From NCBI RefSeq assembly GCF_000633395.1, contig NZ_AYMU01000002.1, forward strand, positions 601,394 through 665,393: a stretch of DNA of 64,000 bases, in the 5' to 3' direction. Below are positions 21,792-29,844 of this stretch, piece by piece. Under the pieces are notes generated by a model, which was not told the DNA's origin, did not search any database, and saw nothing but the letters and a program-made list of their open reading frames with translations. Numbering within the stretch: position 1 is the first letter of the stretch; each line of letters begins with the position of its first letter. This DNA comes from Pseudomonas sp. PH1b (lineage in GTDB: Bacteria > Pseudomonadota > Gammaproteobacteria > Pseudomonadales > Pseudomonadaceae). The translations under genes and the position numbers were made by a program.

Positions 21792-22342
21792 TGCAGCCGC
21801 CTCCATGGCAACCACGCCTCAGCCTCAGGCCTGCCTGCTCGCCGGCGTAAGCCATGAGCTGGGCGGAGCATGACTGGGGCGGCGGGCCTGCGCCGGCGGC
21901 ACAAACCTGCCCTTGGCAGGCATCAGTCAAGAGCGGGCCGCCTGAGCTGTTTCTGACGTTGGCCCCAGGCTCCGGCAACAGCGATGGCAGTGATCCGGAT
22001 GTCGTGGATAAGCTTCTGAAGGTGGGGCGTTTCGCTTTCTTTCGTAAGGATAATCCGAGACACTGCGGGCCGCTTGAATGCGCCTGGTGGGCGGGCTAGG
22101 GTGCTGGAGCTATCGCAAAATCGATGGCTCGGATGTGCAAGTCCGAATTCTGCAAGTGCGCAAAAATGCTCAGCTATACCTGGGCGTTTCATGTCCGCTG
22201 CGTTATGGCGGCCGTGCGCGGGAGATCTTCGGATCTGCCGGGTGTCCTTGCAGACTCGGTCTTGCACACCTGCGTACGGCTGCCACCCTATTCGTGTGCA
22301 AGCGAACGGTGTCGGCTCCTTTTATCTGTAAGGAGTTTGACC
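21792..22342. other. Long intergenic stretch upstream of the DUF3077-like gene
   Basis: About 550 bases with no gene I can support. The part from about 22074 to 22330 is unusual: all three plus-strand frames stay open for roughly 200 bases or more, and one short frame (22078-22362) would run into the next gene. None has a convincing ribosome site or family. I remember similar stretches near related DUF3077 genes in other pseudomonads, which would favour a conserved leader RNA or decayed coding sequence, but this cannot be checked here. Confidence 0.4.
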
Positions 22343-22699
22343 ATGAAAAAGATCGTCCCTGATCCACCCACTTCCTATCGCGACCCTGAACTGAAAGCCG
22401 CCAACGCCACCCTGCGCGTGACCTTGGCCCAGCAACCGGTCGATCCGGCTCTGTTCCAGCGCAACACCCAAGCCAACCCTGTCTCCCCCGACTCCCTGTT
22501 CAGCGTGCGCCCCGGCATCAACGCCGAAGAAGCCCTGGTGCATGTGGCGCTGCTGCTCAAATGCGCCGAGGAGGTCTGCGATGAAACCACCCAGCAGGGC
22601 AGCGGTATCGAGCGCGGGCTGATCTGGTCCATGGTGCATTCGGTGGAGATGGCCCGGGCGGTGGTCGAGGCCTTGCTCGACGGCCCGCGCGAGCCTTGA
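22343..22699 (+). CDS. DUF3077-family (DUF6124-like) protein
   Basis: A 118-residue soluble protein typical of pseudomonads, of unknown function. It begins MKKIVPDPP, has a low-complexity middle, and ends in a helical bundle with LLKCAEEVCDETTQQG and LIWSMVHSVEMARAVVEALL (~70-113), the DUF3077 signature region. A perfect AAGGAG lies seven to eight bases before ATG 22343, which rules out the longer in-frame starts upstream. A strong terminator follows, so it is probably transcribed alone. Confidence 0.75.
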   Translation: MKKIVPDPPTSYRDPELKAANATLRVTLAQQPVDPALFQRNTQANPVSPDSLFSVRPGINAEEALVHVALLLKCAEEVCDETTQQGSGIERGLIWSMVHSVEMARAVVEALLDGPREP

Positions 22700-22733
22700 G
22701 TCCGGGCATTTCCTGATACGTTTTTGTCGGTCG

Positions 22734-22782
22734 GGTCCGATTGACTGAACCGTTTTAGCGGCACAGTCTGTCGGACCTTTTT
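22734..22782 (+). terminator. Rho-independent terminator after the DUF3077-like gene
   Basis: GGTCCGA (22734-22740) pairs with TCGGACC (22771-22777), and GACTG (22743-22747) with CAGTC (22764-22768), separated by a two-base internal loop; five T residues follow. It stops just before the hydrolase ribosome site. Confidence 0.85.
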
Positions 22783-22804
22783 CGTTTTCCTCAGGAGACA
22801 CTCG

Positions 22805-23617
22805 ATGCCTTTCGCAACCCTCGACGGACAAACGCTGCACTACCTCGACCAGGGCCAGGGCCCGGTGGTGCTCCTGGCTGGCAGTTATCTGTGGGACACC
22901 GGCATGTGGGCGCCGCAGATCGAAGCGTTGTCGGCCCGGTATCGAGTGATTGCCGTGGACTTGTGGGGGCATGGCCAGTCAGGGGCGCTGCCTGATGGCA
23001 CTGCGTCGCTGGATGATGTAGCGCGGCAGATGCTGGCCTTGCTCGATCACTTGCAGATCGAGCGGGTAACCCTGGTGGGCCTGTCGGTGGGCGGCATGTG
23101 GGGCGCGCGCCTGGCCCTGGCGGCGCCGCAGCGGATCGATGGCCTGGTGCTGATGGACACCTACCTGGGCGCCGAGCCGGAGCCGACCCGGCAGTACTAT
23201 TTCTCGCTGTTCCAGCAGATCGAAGACAGCGGCCTGATTGCCGAGCCGCTACTGGATATCGTGGTGCCGATCTTCTTTCGCCCGGGCATCGATCGGCAGT
23301 CCGCGTTGTTCCAGGATTTTCGCGCCAGCCTCGCGGCACTGCCGGCCGAGCGTCTGCGCCAGAGCGTGATTCCCATGGGGCGCATCACCTTCAGCCGGGC
23401 GGACGTACTGGATCAGTTGGCGCATTTGGATGCACGCAACACCTTGCTGCTGTGCGGCGACCAGGATAAGCCGCGGCCGCCGGCGGAAACCATCGAGATG
23501 GCCGAACGCATCGGCTGCCCTTACCAACTGGTGCCCGAGGCCGGGCATATTTCCAGCTTGGAGAATCCGGAATTCGTGACCCGGGCCTTGTTGGCGTTTT
23601 TACAGCGCAATGGCTGA
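22805..23617 (+). CDS. Alpha/beta hydrolase
   Basis: Cytosolic alpha/beta-hydrolase-fold enzyme of 270 residues. Visible features are the oxyanion-side start VVLLAGSYLWDTGMW, the nucleophile elbow GLSVGG (Ser ~95), an acid in GDQDKPRPP (Asp ~220) and the late histidine in AGHISSLENPE (~244). A cap region lies between the elbow and the acid. The closest general types are esterases, enol-lactone hydrolases and haloperoxidase-like hydrolases; the substrate cannot be named. AGGAGA precedes ATG 22805. It stands alone and is convergent with dsbG, separated by the BIME array. Confidence 0.85.
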   Translation: MPFATLDGQTLHYLDQGQGPVVLLAGSYLWDTGMWAPQIEALSARYRVIAVDLWGHGQSGALPDGTASLDDVARQMLALLDHLQIERVTLVGLSVGGMWGARLALAAPQRIDGLVLMDTYLGAEPEPTRQYYFSLFQQIEDSGLIAEPLLDIVVPIFFRPGIDRQSALFQDFRASLAALPAERLRQSVIPMGRITFSRADVLDQLAHLDARNTLLLCGDQDKPRPPAETIEMAERIGCPYQLVPEAGHISSLENPEFVTRALLAFLQRNG

Positions 23618-23663
23618 TGCCTGATCCCTGCACCGCATGAACCGGCGTTGTAGAGGCTGGCTT

Positions 23664-24078
23664 TGTAGGAGCTGGCTTGCCAGCGAAGGCGCCCGCGAGC
23701 CAGGTGCTCGTCGCAAGAACGCTTTCGCCGGCAAGCCGGCTCCTACAGGAATGGCGAGGTGTTTACCTGCTGTCGTAGGAGCTGGCTTGCCAGCGAAGGG
23801 GCCCGTAAGCCAGGTGCTCGTCGCAAAAACGCTGTCGCCGGCAAGCCGGCTCCTACAGGAATGGCGAGGGGTTCACCTGCTGTTGTAGGAGCTGGCTTGC
23901 CAGCGAAGGGGCCCGTAAGCCAGGTGCTCGTCGCAAGAACGTCTTCGCCGGCAAGCCGGCTCCTACAGGACGGGCGAGGGGTTCACCTGCTGTTGTAGGA
24001 GCTGGCTTGCCAGCGAAGGGGCCCGCAAGCCAGGCGCTTGTCGCAAGAGCGTCTTCGCCGGCAAGCCGGCTCCTACAG
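23664..24078. repeat. BIME array: four tandem REP pairs, period 110 bp
   Basis: Four copies of a unit made of a left REP (GTAGGAGCTGGCTTGCCAGC) and an inverted right REP (GCCGGCAAGCCGGCTCCTAC) start at 23664, 23774, 23884 and 23994, exactly 110 bases apart. Spacers are also similar. The array fills the gap between the convergent hydrolase and dsbG genes and ends seven bases before the dsbG stop. Confidence 0.95.
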
Positions 24079-24084
24079 GGGGGG

Positions 24085-24852
24085 TTATTTCGGGCCGAGG
24101 ATCTGGGTCAGTTTGCCCGGGGCCGGGGCGCCTTGCTGCTGTTGCAACTCGCCCTTGTCGTCGAGGTAGAAGATCGCCGGGGTCGCCGACAGCTCCAGCT
24201 CTTCCATCAATTTCATGTTGGCGTCGAGCTTGGCCTGCACCGCCGCGGGAATGCTGGCCAGGGGCTTCAAGGCGCTGCCCTTGCCGGCCTTTTCATGATC
24301 TTCCAGGGCTTTCTGCGGGTCCTTGGCGGCCAGCAGGGCGGCGGATTTGCCCGGGCTGTCTTCGCGGATGATGCCCACCATGATGTGCCGCAGCTGCACT
24401 TTGCCGGCCTTGACCCAGGGCCGCGCCTGTTGCCAGAACATGTTGCAGTAGGGGCAGTTGGGGTCGCTGAACAGGTAGACGATGCGCGGAGCATCGGCCT
24501 TGCCGTCGGCAATCCAGTTGCTCTTGTCCAGGTTGCCCCAGACTTCCTTGGCCATGGGCGCGTACACCAGCTTCTGCAGCGGTTCGGCGCTCAGGTCCTT
24601 GCCGTCGGCGTCGTACAGGTTGCCCAGCAGCACGTGCTTGCCGTCTGGCGTCAGGTACAGGGTCATGCCGCGGTTCTGGTACTGCGCGGCGTAGCCCTTG
24701 AGGCCGTCGGGGGCGTCGAAGCTGCCGATGATCTTGGCGCCTTTCTCTTCGATCTTGCGGATCGGCGCGGGCAGTTCCTCGGCCTGCAGCAGCGGGGCGT
24801 TGAGTAACGCCGCGCCCAGGGACAGGCTCAGCAGATGGCGGATGAAGGGCAT
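24085..24852 (-). CDS. dsbG: Periplasmic thiol:disulfide interchange protein DsbG
   Basis: Secreted 255-residue DsbC/DsbG-type disulfide isomerase/sulfenate reductase. The signal peptide MPFIRHLLSLSLGAALLNAPLLQA is followed by the dimerisation domain (~25-90) and a thioredoxin fold with the CPYC active site (FSDPNCPYCNMF, ~134-145) and the cis-Pro strand SATPAIFY. ATG 24852 has AAGGAA eight bases upstream; the frame is open much further but only as antisense/out-of-phase sequence of the TlpA-like gene. It overlaps that gene by 25 bases and is last in a three-gene operon that would be supplied with electrons by the DsbD encoded first. Confidence 0.93.
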   Translation of the reverse strand: MPFIRHLLSLSLGAALLNAPLLQAEELPAPIRKIEEKGAKIIGSFDAPDGLKGYAAQYQNRGMTLYLTPDGKHVLLGNLYDADGKDLSAEPLQKLVYAPMAKEVWGNLDKSNWIADGKADAPRIVYLFSDPNCPYCNMFWQQARPWVKAGKVQLRHIMVGIIREDSPGKSAALLAAKDPQKALEDHEKAGKGSALKPLASIPAAVQAKLDANMKLMEELELSATPAIFYLDDKGELQQQQGAPAPGKLTQILGPK

Positions 24853-25691
24853 GGCGGTTTCCTTGAGGGGGCGACCGGAGTCGGGTGGATGCCGTCGAAA
24901 CTTTCCAGGGCTCGGGCCAGGCTGGCCTCGGACAATTCGCCGAGATGGCTGCCCAGCAGGCGGCCGTCGGCGCTGTAGAACAGCGTAGTCGGCAGGGCCA
25001 TGGAGCCCACGGCCTTGCCCAGGCGGCCACTGCCGTCGAACAGCACGTTGTTCAGGTTCAGGTCCTGGGTGGCCAGAAAGGTGCTGACGCTCTGCATGCT
25101 TTCGGCTTGGTTGACGAACAGGAAGGTCAGGTCCGGGCGCTGTTGCTGGGCTCTTTCCAGCACCGGCATTTCGCGCCGGCACGGTGGGCACCAGGTGGCC
25201 CAGAGGTTGATCACCAGGGGGCCGCCCTGGTAGTCGGTGAGTTGCACGGTGTCGCCGGCGGCGTTGCGCAGGGCCACTTCCGGCAGACGGGTGCCCTGGT
25301 CGTAGAGGGTCAGGGACAGGGTCGCCAGCAGCCAGAAGGCCAGGCCGCTGGCCACCCCGGCGCCCAGCGGGCGGCGCAGGGACGGGCGCTTCCAGCCCCA
25401 GGCCAGGGCTGCCAGGAGCATCAGGATCACCCCCGGCCAGGCCAGGAAGCCGCCGTCGCGCAGGTCGATGATCATCCATGGGTCGTGCTGGTAGTGCTTC
25501 CAGTAGGCGAGGACGAAGCTGACCCGGGCGGCGAGCATGCCCAGCAGGAACAGCATGAACAGCACCGACTCGGGGTTGTCACCGCCGCGCTTGGCCACAC
25601 GCCAACCCACCAGGGTGGCCAGGGCCAGGGCACTGATCAGCAACAGGTGGTTGAGGGCGATGGCAAAGGTGCCGATGGTAAAGGTCAGCAT
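24828..25691 (-). CDS. Membrane-anchored TlpA/DsbE-like thioredoxin
   Basis: Inner-membrane protein of 287 residues. The first half has about four hydrophobic segments that resemble part of a prolipoprotein diacylglyceryl transferase-like membrane domain (~1-125). The second half is a periplasmic TlpA-like redoxin with INLWATWCPPCRREMP (active Cys pair ~175 and 178) and the cis-Pro strand ALPTTLFYS. ATG 25691 overlaps the dsbD stop (ATGA); a TTG at 25694 is less likely. It matches the middle gene of the P. aeruginosa dsbD-tlpA-dsbG cluster and probably passes reducing power within the periplasm. Confidence 0.88.
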   Translation of the reverse strand: MLTFTIGTFAIALNHLLLISALALATLVGWRVAKRGGDNPESVLFMLFLLGMLAARVSFVLAYWKHYQHDPWMIIDLRDGGFLAWPGVILMLLAALAWGWKRPSLRRPLGAGVASGLAFWLLATLSLTLYDQGTRLPEVALRNAAGDTVQLTDYQGGPLVINLWATWCPPCRREMPVLERAQQQRPDLTFLFVNQAESMQSVSTFLATQDLNLNNVLFDGSGRLGKAVGSMALPTTLFYSADGRLLGSHLGELSEASLARALESFDGIHPTPVAPSRKPPCPSSAIC

Positions 25692-27451
25692 CAACGGGCT
25701 TCCCGGGTCTGGTTCCAGCGTTGCAGGAAGACGTTGGCATCCACTTCGCCGGTGATGCGCTGGCTACGGCGCTCGCTGCCGTCGGGGCCGATCCACAGCA
25801 TGCTCGGTGGCCCCGGCACTTGGTAGCGGCTCAGGAGCTCGCGGCCGTCGGCGTTGTCCAGGGTTACATCCAGGCGCAGCAGGCGCACATTCTGCAGGGC
25901 CTCCAGGACCTGGGGCTGGCCGAACACGGTTTTCTCCATGATCTTGCAGGACACGCACCAGTCGGCGTAGTAGTCCAGCAGCACCCACTGGCCCTGGGCC
26001 TGGGCGCTGTCCAGGGCGCTTTGCAGGTCGGCGGGGGACTTCACGGTGGTAAAGGCATCATGGGCCGTGACGTTACTGGCCACTGCGCCACCCGTGTAGA
26101 CCTTGAGTGGTCGCGAAGGGTCGTCGCTGCCCCCGGCAGCGCCCAGCAGCAGCATGCTGCCCCAGACGCCGAACAGCAGTGCGCTGGCACCGAACAGGTG
26201 CAGGAAGCGGCCGGTAATTACCCGTTGTTGCCAGGTGCAGTAGGCCAGTGCCAGGGTCAGGGCACCCCACAAACCCATCCACTGGCCGGCGCTCAGTACC
26301 GGGCGCAGCATGTAGATGGCGGTGCCGAGGAACAGGAAGCCGAACACCCCCTTGAGCAGGTTCATCCACGGCCCGGGCTTGGGCAGGAAGCGGTTGCCCA
26401 CCGTCACCAGCAACAGCAGCGGCAGGCCGATGCCCAGGCCCAGGGCGAACAGCGCCAGGCCGCCGAACAGGGCATTGCCGGTTTGGGCGATGTACAGCAG
26501 GCCGCCGGCCAGGGGCGCGGTCATGCACGGGCCCACCAGCAAGGCGGACAGGGCGCCGAGGGCCCCGCAGCCAATCAGGCTGCCGCCCTGGCGCTGGCGG
26601 CTGGCGCCTTCCAGGCGGTCGCGCAGCAGGGCCGGCATTTGCAGTTCGAAGAAGCCGAACATCGGCAGCGACAGCAGCACGAACAGCGCGGCGAAGCTGC
26701 CCAGCACCCAGGGCTGTTGCAGCCAGGCCTGCAGGTTGCTGCCCAGCAGGGCGGCGATTACCCCCATGCCGGCATACACCAGGGCCATGCACAGCACATA
26801 GCTTGAGGCCAGGGCGAAACCACGGCGCGGGCCGGCGCCGCTGCCCACCACCATGCCGGCGAGGATCGGCAGCATGGGCAGGGAGCAGGGGGCGAAGGCC
26901 AGCAGCAGGCCGAAGCCGAAGAAGGCCAGCAGGCCCAGGCCCCAGGATTTCTGTTGCAGGTCATTGGCCAGCAACTGGTCCTGGGCCGAGCCCGTGCTGG
27001 TGGCTGCGGCATTGCCGGCGGCGCTGGCCGCGATTGCCGGCGCGCCGCCCAAGTCCACTTCCAGGGTTTGCGGCGGGTAGCACAGACCGGCGTCGGCGCA
27101 GCCCTGCCAGCCGAGCTTGATCTTGCCGCTGGCGGCCGCCGGCAGCTTCACTTCCAGGCCCTGGCGATACACCGTCTGCTGGCCGAAGAACTCGTCGCTG
27201 TGGTCTTCACCGGCCGGCAGGGTGGGTTGCAGTTCGGGGGGCACGCCATCGAACTTCAGGCGCTTCTGGTACAGGTAATAGCCGTCGGCGATCTGCCAGA
27301 ACAGCTGGGTTTCCCCCGAAGGCAGGCGCTCGGAGGTGAAGGCAAAGGCCTTGCCCACCGGCAGGAAGTCGGGCTTGACCTCGAACGGGTTGTTGCCGGC
27401 GTGCGCCAGGGTGGTGAACAGCATGAACAGAACAATGAACAATCGACGCAT
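25691..27451 (-). CDS. dsbD: Thiol:disulfide interchange protein DsbD
   Basis: Inner-membrane electron carrier of 586 residues that moves reducing equivalents from cytoplasmic thioredoxin to periplasmic redoxins. After the signal peptide (MRRLFIVLFMLFTTLAHA) comes the alpha domain with the cysteine pair CADAGLC (~110-116), then an eight-helix core with the redox cysteines in APCSLPML and GPCMTAPL, then a C-terminal thioredoxin domain with DWCVSCKIME. ATG 27451 follows AAGG by seven bases; a TTG two codons earlier is less likely. First gene of the dsbD-tlpA-dsbG operon, divergent from dsbR. Confidence 0.95.
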   Translation of the reverse strand: MRRLFIVLFMLFTTLAHAGNNPFEVKPDFLPVGKAFAFTSERLPSGETQLFWQIADGYYLYQKRLKFDGVPPELQPTLPAGEDHSDEFFGQQTVYRQGLEVKLPAAASGKIKLGWQGCADAGLCYPPQTLEVDLGGAPAIAASAAGNAAATSTGSAQDQLLANDLQQKSWGLGLLAFFGFGLLLAFAPCSLPMLPILAGMVVGSGAGPRRGFALASSYVLCMALVYAGMGVIAALLGSNLQAWLQQPWVLGSFAALFVLLSLPMFGFFELQMPALLRDRLEGASRQRQGGSLIGCGALGALSALLVGPCMTAPLAGGLLYIAQTGNALFGGLALFALGLGIGLPLLLLVTVGNRFLPKPGPWMNLLKGVFGFLFLGTAIYMLRPVLSAGQWMGLWGALTLALAYCTWQQRVITGRFLHLFGASALLFGVWGSMLLLGAAGGSDDPSRPLKVYTGGAVASNVTAHDAFTTVKSPADLQSALDSAQAQGQWVLLDYYADWCVSCKIMEKTVFGQPQVLEALQNVRLLRLDVTLDNADGRELLSRYQVPGPPSMLWIGPDGSERRSQRITGEVDANVFLQRWNQTREAR

Positions 27452-27497
27452 GGCCAAGCCTTAAACCGGTGCAAGTGACGAGCACAATGGCGGGTCC

Positions 27498-27517
27498 TGA
27501 TTAACCGATGATTAACC
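27498..27517. promoter_or_regulatory. Direct-repeat operator candidate between dsbD and dsbR
   Basis: TGATTAACC occurs at 27498-27506 and again at 27509-27517, an 11-bp period that suits binding of an OmpR-type dimer on one DNA face. A second repeat pair, CTTAATC at 27559-27565 and 27575-27581, lies nearer dsbR. DsbR is the obvious candidate to bind. Confidence 0.5.
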
Positions 27518-27605
27518 CTACTTGGCTTGTGGCCAGTGAGCGGCAGGCATAATGTCCGCTTAATCCGCTGCCGGCTTAATCAACGCCTTTGTTACAGGAC
27601 CGACC

Positions 27606-28283
27606 ATGCACGTACTTGTCTGTGAAGATGATGAGCTGATTGCCAGCGGGATAGTCGCCGGCCTCACGGCCCAGGGCCTGACGGTCGAGCACGTGGCCAC
27701 CGCTTCGGCGGCGCGGGCCATGCTCGGCGTGGCCGATTTCGACGTGATGGTACTGGATCTTGGCCTGCCGGATGAAGACGGTTTGAAACTGCTCAAGCAG
27801 CAGCGCCAGCAGGGGCTGGAGATTCCGGTGCTGATCCTCACCGCCCGCGACTCGGTGACCGACCGGGTCGACGGCCTGCAGGCCGGTGCCGACGATTACC
27901 TGCTCAAGCCCTTTGACCTGCGGGAACTGGCGGCGCGGTTGCACACGCTGTTGCGTCGGGTCGCCGGGCGCAGCGTCAACCTGATCGAGCATGGGCGCCT
28001 GACCTATGACCCGAGCACCCGGGAAACCCTGCTCGGCGGCCAGCCGGTGGATCTGTCCCGGCGCGAGCAATCCCTGCTCCAGGCCCTGCTGCACAACCGT
28101 GGCCGAGTGCTGTCCAGCGAGCAACTGAAGGACAGCGTCTACGGTTTCAACGATGAGCTGGAAAGCAACGCGCTGAATGTGCACATCCACCACCTGCGGC
28201 GCAAACTCGGCAACGGCATCGTCGAAACCGTGCGCGGCCTGGGCTATCGCCTGGGCCCGGCGGATGGCGAGGAGACCCCGTAA
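27606..28283 (+). CDS. dsbR: OmpR-family response regulator DsbR
   Basis: Two-component response regulator of 225 residues. The receiver domain has acidic residues Asp8/Asp9, the phospho-acceptor Asp51 (VLDLGLPDEDG), and Lys in LLKPFD (~101). The C-terminal winged helix (~130-218) ends HHLRRKLGNGIVETVRGLGYRL. The place divergent from dsbD-tlpA-dsbG matches the P. aeruginosa DsbRS system, reported to control disulfide-bond genes in response to copper; function is assigned on that basis. The partner kinase follows directly. Confidence 0.85.
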   Translation: MHVLVCEDDELIASGIVAGLTAQGLTVEHVATASAARAMLGVADFDVMVLDLGLPDEDGLKLLKQQRQQGLEIPVLILTARDSVTDRVDGLQAGADDYLLKPFDLRELAARLHTLLRRVAGRSVNLIEHGRLTYDPSTRETLLGGQPVDLSRREQSLLQALLHNRGRVLSSEQLKDSVYGFNDELESNALNVHIHHLRRKLGNGIVETVRGLGYRLGPADGEETP

Positions 28284-29609
28284 GTGAGGAGCCTGCGCCT
28301 GCGCCTGAGCATGACCCTCGGCGCCGCCTTCATCCTGATCTGGGCCCTGGCTGCGGCCTGGATGCTCAGTGATCTGCGCAACCAGATGATGTTTTCCCTG
28401 GACCAGCGCCTGGTGGCTTCGGCGCGCATGGTGGCCGGCCTGTTGGAACAGATGCCGACGCTGCCGTCCCACGCCCCGGGTAATCAGATCAATAGCGCGG
28501 CCCTGACCATTCCCGGGGGCATGGCCTGCCAGGTCAGCTCCTTGCGCGGGCAGATCCTGGCCCGCAGCCACAGCACCCCGGAACACACCCTGGAAGCAGA
28601 GAAACTGGGCTTTCACGACCAGATGATCGATGGCGCACCCTGGCGCACCTTCACCCTGGTGCGCGGTGACTTGCGCATCACCACCGCCGACCGTCAGGTG
28701 GAGCGCGAGGCCCTGAACATGTCGGTGCTGCTCGCCGCTTCGGTGCCGGTGGGCGTGGCCCTGCTGGGTTGCCTGTGGCTGCTGTGGCTGGGCATTGGCC
28801 AGAGCCTGGCGCCGCTCAATCGCATTCGCGATGCGCTGATGCGCCGTAGCGCCGACTCCCTGGAACCGCTGCAGGTCCAGCCGATGCCCAGCGAGTTGCG
28901 GCCGCTGCTGGAAACCCAGAACCAGCTGTTCCAGCGCATCGCCAAGACCATCGAGCGCGAACGGCGCTTGACCGGCGATGCCGCCCACGAACTGCGCAGC
29001 CCGCTGACCGCGATCAAGACCCACCTGCAAGTGGCGCGCATGACCGAAGGCGCGGCCCGGGACCAGGCCCTGGCCCGGGCCGAAGAGGGCGCCGATCGCA
29101 TGCACCGGACCCTGGAGCAGTTGCTGCTGCTGGCCCGGGTCGAGGGCAGCCTGTCGTTCGATGACGGTGTGCATTGCAACGCCGAGCAGGTGGCACGCCT
29201 GGCGATTCAGGACGCTGCCGTGGGGGCCCGGGCCCGGGTCAGGCTGCACCTGGAAGGCAAGGCCGGCGAAGCCCCGGTGGAAATGCCCTCGACCCTGGCC
29301 ATTGCTGCCTTGCGCAACCTGCTGGACAACGCCCTGCGGCATACCCCGGACGAATGCCCGGTGGAGTTGAACCTGGAGAGGGTCGGTGGCCGTGTGCGCT
29401 TCCAGGTGCGTGACCACGGCACGGGGATTGCCGCCGAAGACCTGCAACACCTGACCCAGCGCTTCTGGCGTGACAGCCAGAGCAGCGGCTGCGGCCTGGG
29501 CCTGGCGATTGTCCAGGCCATCGTCCAGCGTTGCGGCTGCGACCTGCATTTCGACAGCCGCCCCGATGGCCTGCGCGTCGAGTTGACCCTGCCTGCCCAG
29601 CGCGCCTGA
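28284..29609 (+). CDS. dsbS: Sensor histidine kinase DsbS
   Basis: Inner-membrane histidine kinase of 441 residues. A first membrane helix (~7-29), a periplasmic sensor of about 120 residues (one cysteine, GMACQVSS), a second helix (~150-173), then a HAMP-like linker, the phospho-acceptor H-box DAAHELRSPLTAIKTH (His ~236), N-box NLLDNALRHTPD, and G-boxes GTGIA and GCGLGLAIVQ. The start is GTG 28284, immediately after the dsbR stop, so the two are co-translated. In P. aeruginosa the counterpart is reported to act as phosphatase and to respond to copper. Confidence 0.85.
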   Translation: MRSLRLRLSMTLGAAFILIWALAAAWMLSDLRNQMMFSLDQRLVASARMVAGLLEQMPTLPSHAPGNQINSAALTIPGGMACQVSSLRGQILARSHSTPEHTLEAEKLGFHDQMIDGAPWRTFTLVRGDLRITTADRQVEREALNMSVLLAASVPVGVALLGCLWLLWLGIGQSLAPLNRIRDALMRRSADSLEPLQVQPMPSELRPLLETQNQLFQRIAKTIERERRLTGDAAHELRSPLTAIKTHLQVARMTEGAARDQALARAEEGADRMHRTLEQLLLLARVEGSLSFDDGVHCNAEQVARLAIQDAAVGARARVRLHLEGKAGEAPVEMPSTLAIAALRNLLDNALRHTPDECPVELNLERVGGRVRFQVRDHGTGIAAEDLQHLTQRFWRDSQSSGCGLGLAIVQAIVQRCGCDLHFDSRPDGLRVELTLPAQRA

Positions 29610-29623
29610 CCCATCACCGGCCC

Positions 29624-29694
29624 CTGTAGGAGCTGGCTTGCCAGCGAAGGGGCCTGAACGATCGCCTTCGCCAGCAAGCTGGCTCCTACAGGGG
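29624..29694. repeat. REP pair between dsbS and pvdH
   Basis: CTGTAGGAGCTGGCTTGCCA is followed after a short spacer by its inverted partner (GCAAGCTGGCTCCTACAG). Same REP family as the BIME at 23664-24078. Confidence 0.9.
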
Positions 29695-29725
29695 CGATAT
29701 GTGCAATTTCCCTGACCCTGGGTGT

Positions 29726-29749
29726 AAATCCCGACCGCGCTGGTGCGTT
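29726..29749 (+). promoter_or_regulatory. PvdS-dependent promoter of pvdH
   Basis: TAAATCCC begins at 29726 and CGT lies at 29747-29749, giving TAAAT-N16-CGT exactly. It is 96 bases before the pvdH start, so pvdH should be switched on by PvdS in low iron. Confidence 0.92.
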
Positions 29750-29844
29750 TCCAGAACAGGAAAACCTGTCAGTGCGCACCTTGCTTCGGCTGCGCATCCG
29801 GCCGGTGGCCGTTTTGCTTAAATTGCAGCGTGAGGGTTCGAGAC

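Noticed and set aside
19475..21904. An 809-codon minus-strand frame
   Set aside because: Antisense of the TonB-dependent receptor; no membrane or enzymatic motif.
23664..24078. Possible CRISPR array
   Set aside because: Repeats are inverted REP pairs with similar spacers and 110-bp period; there are no unique 30-40-base spacers and no cas genes.
23637..24807. Several short plus-strand frames with repeated peptides
   Set aside because: They translate the 110-bp REP array and then the antisense of dsbG.
24085..25479. Long upstream extension of dsbG
   Set aside because: The signal peptide and ribosome site place the start at 24852; the extra sequence is the other phase of the TlpA-like gene.
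27576..29549. A 657-codon minus-strand frame
   Set aside because: Antisense of dsbR and dsbS, which carry complete two-component motifs.
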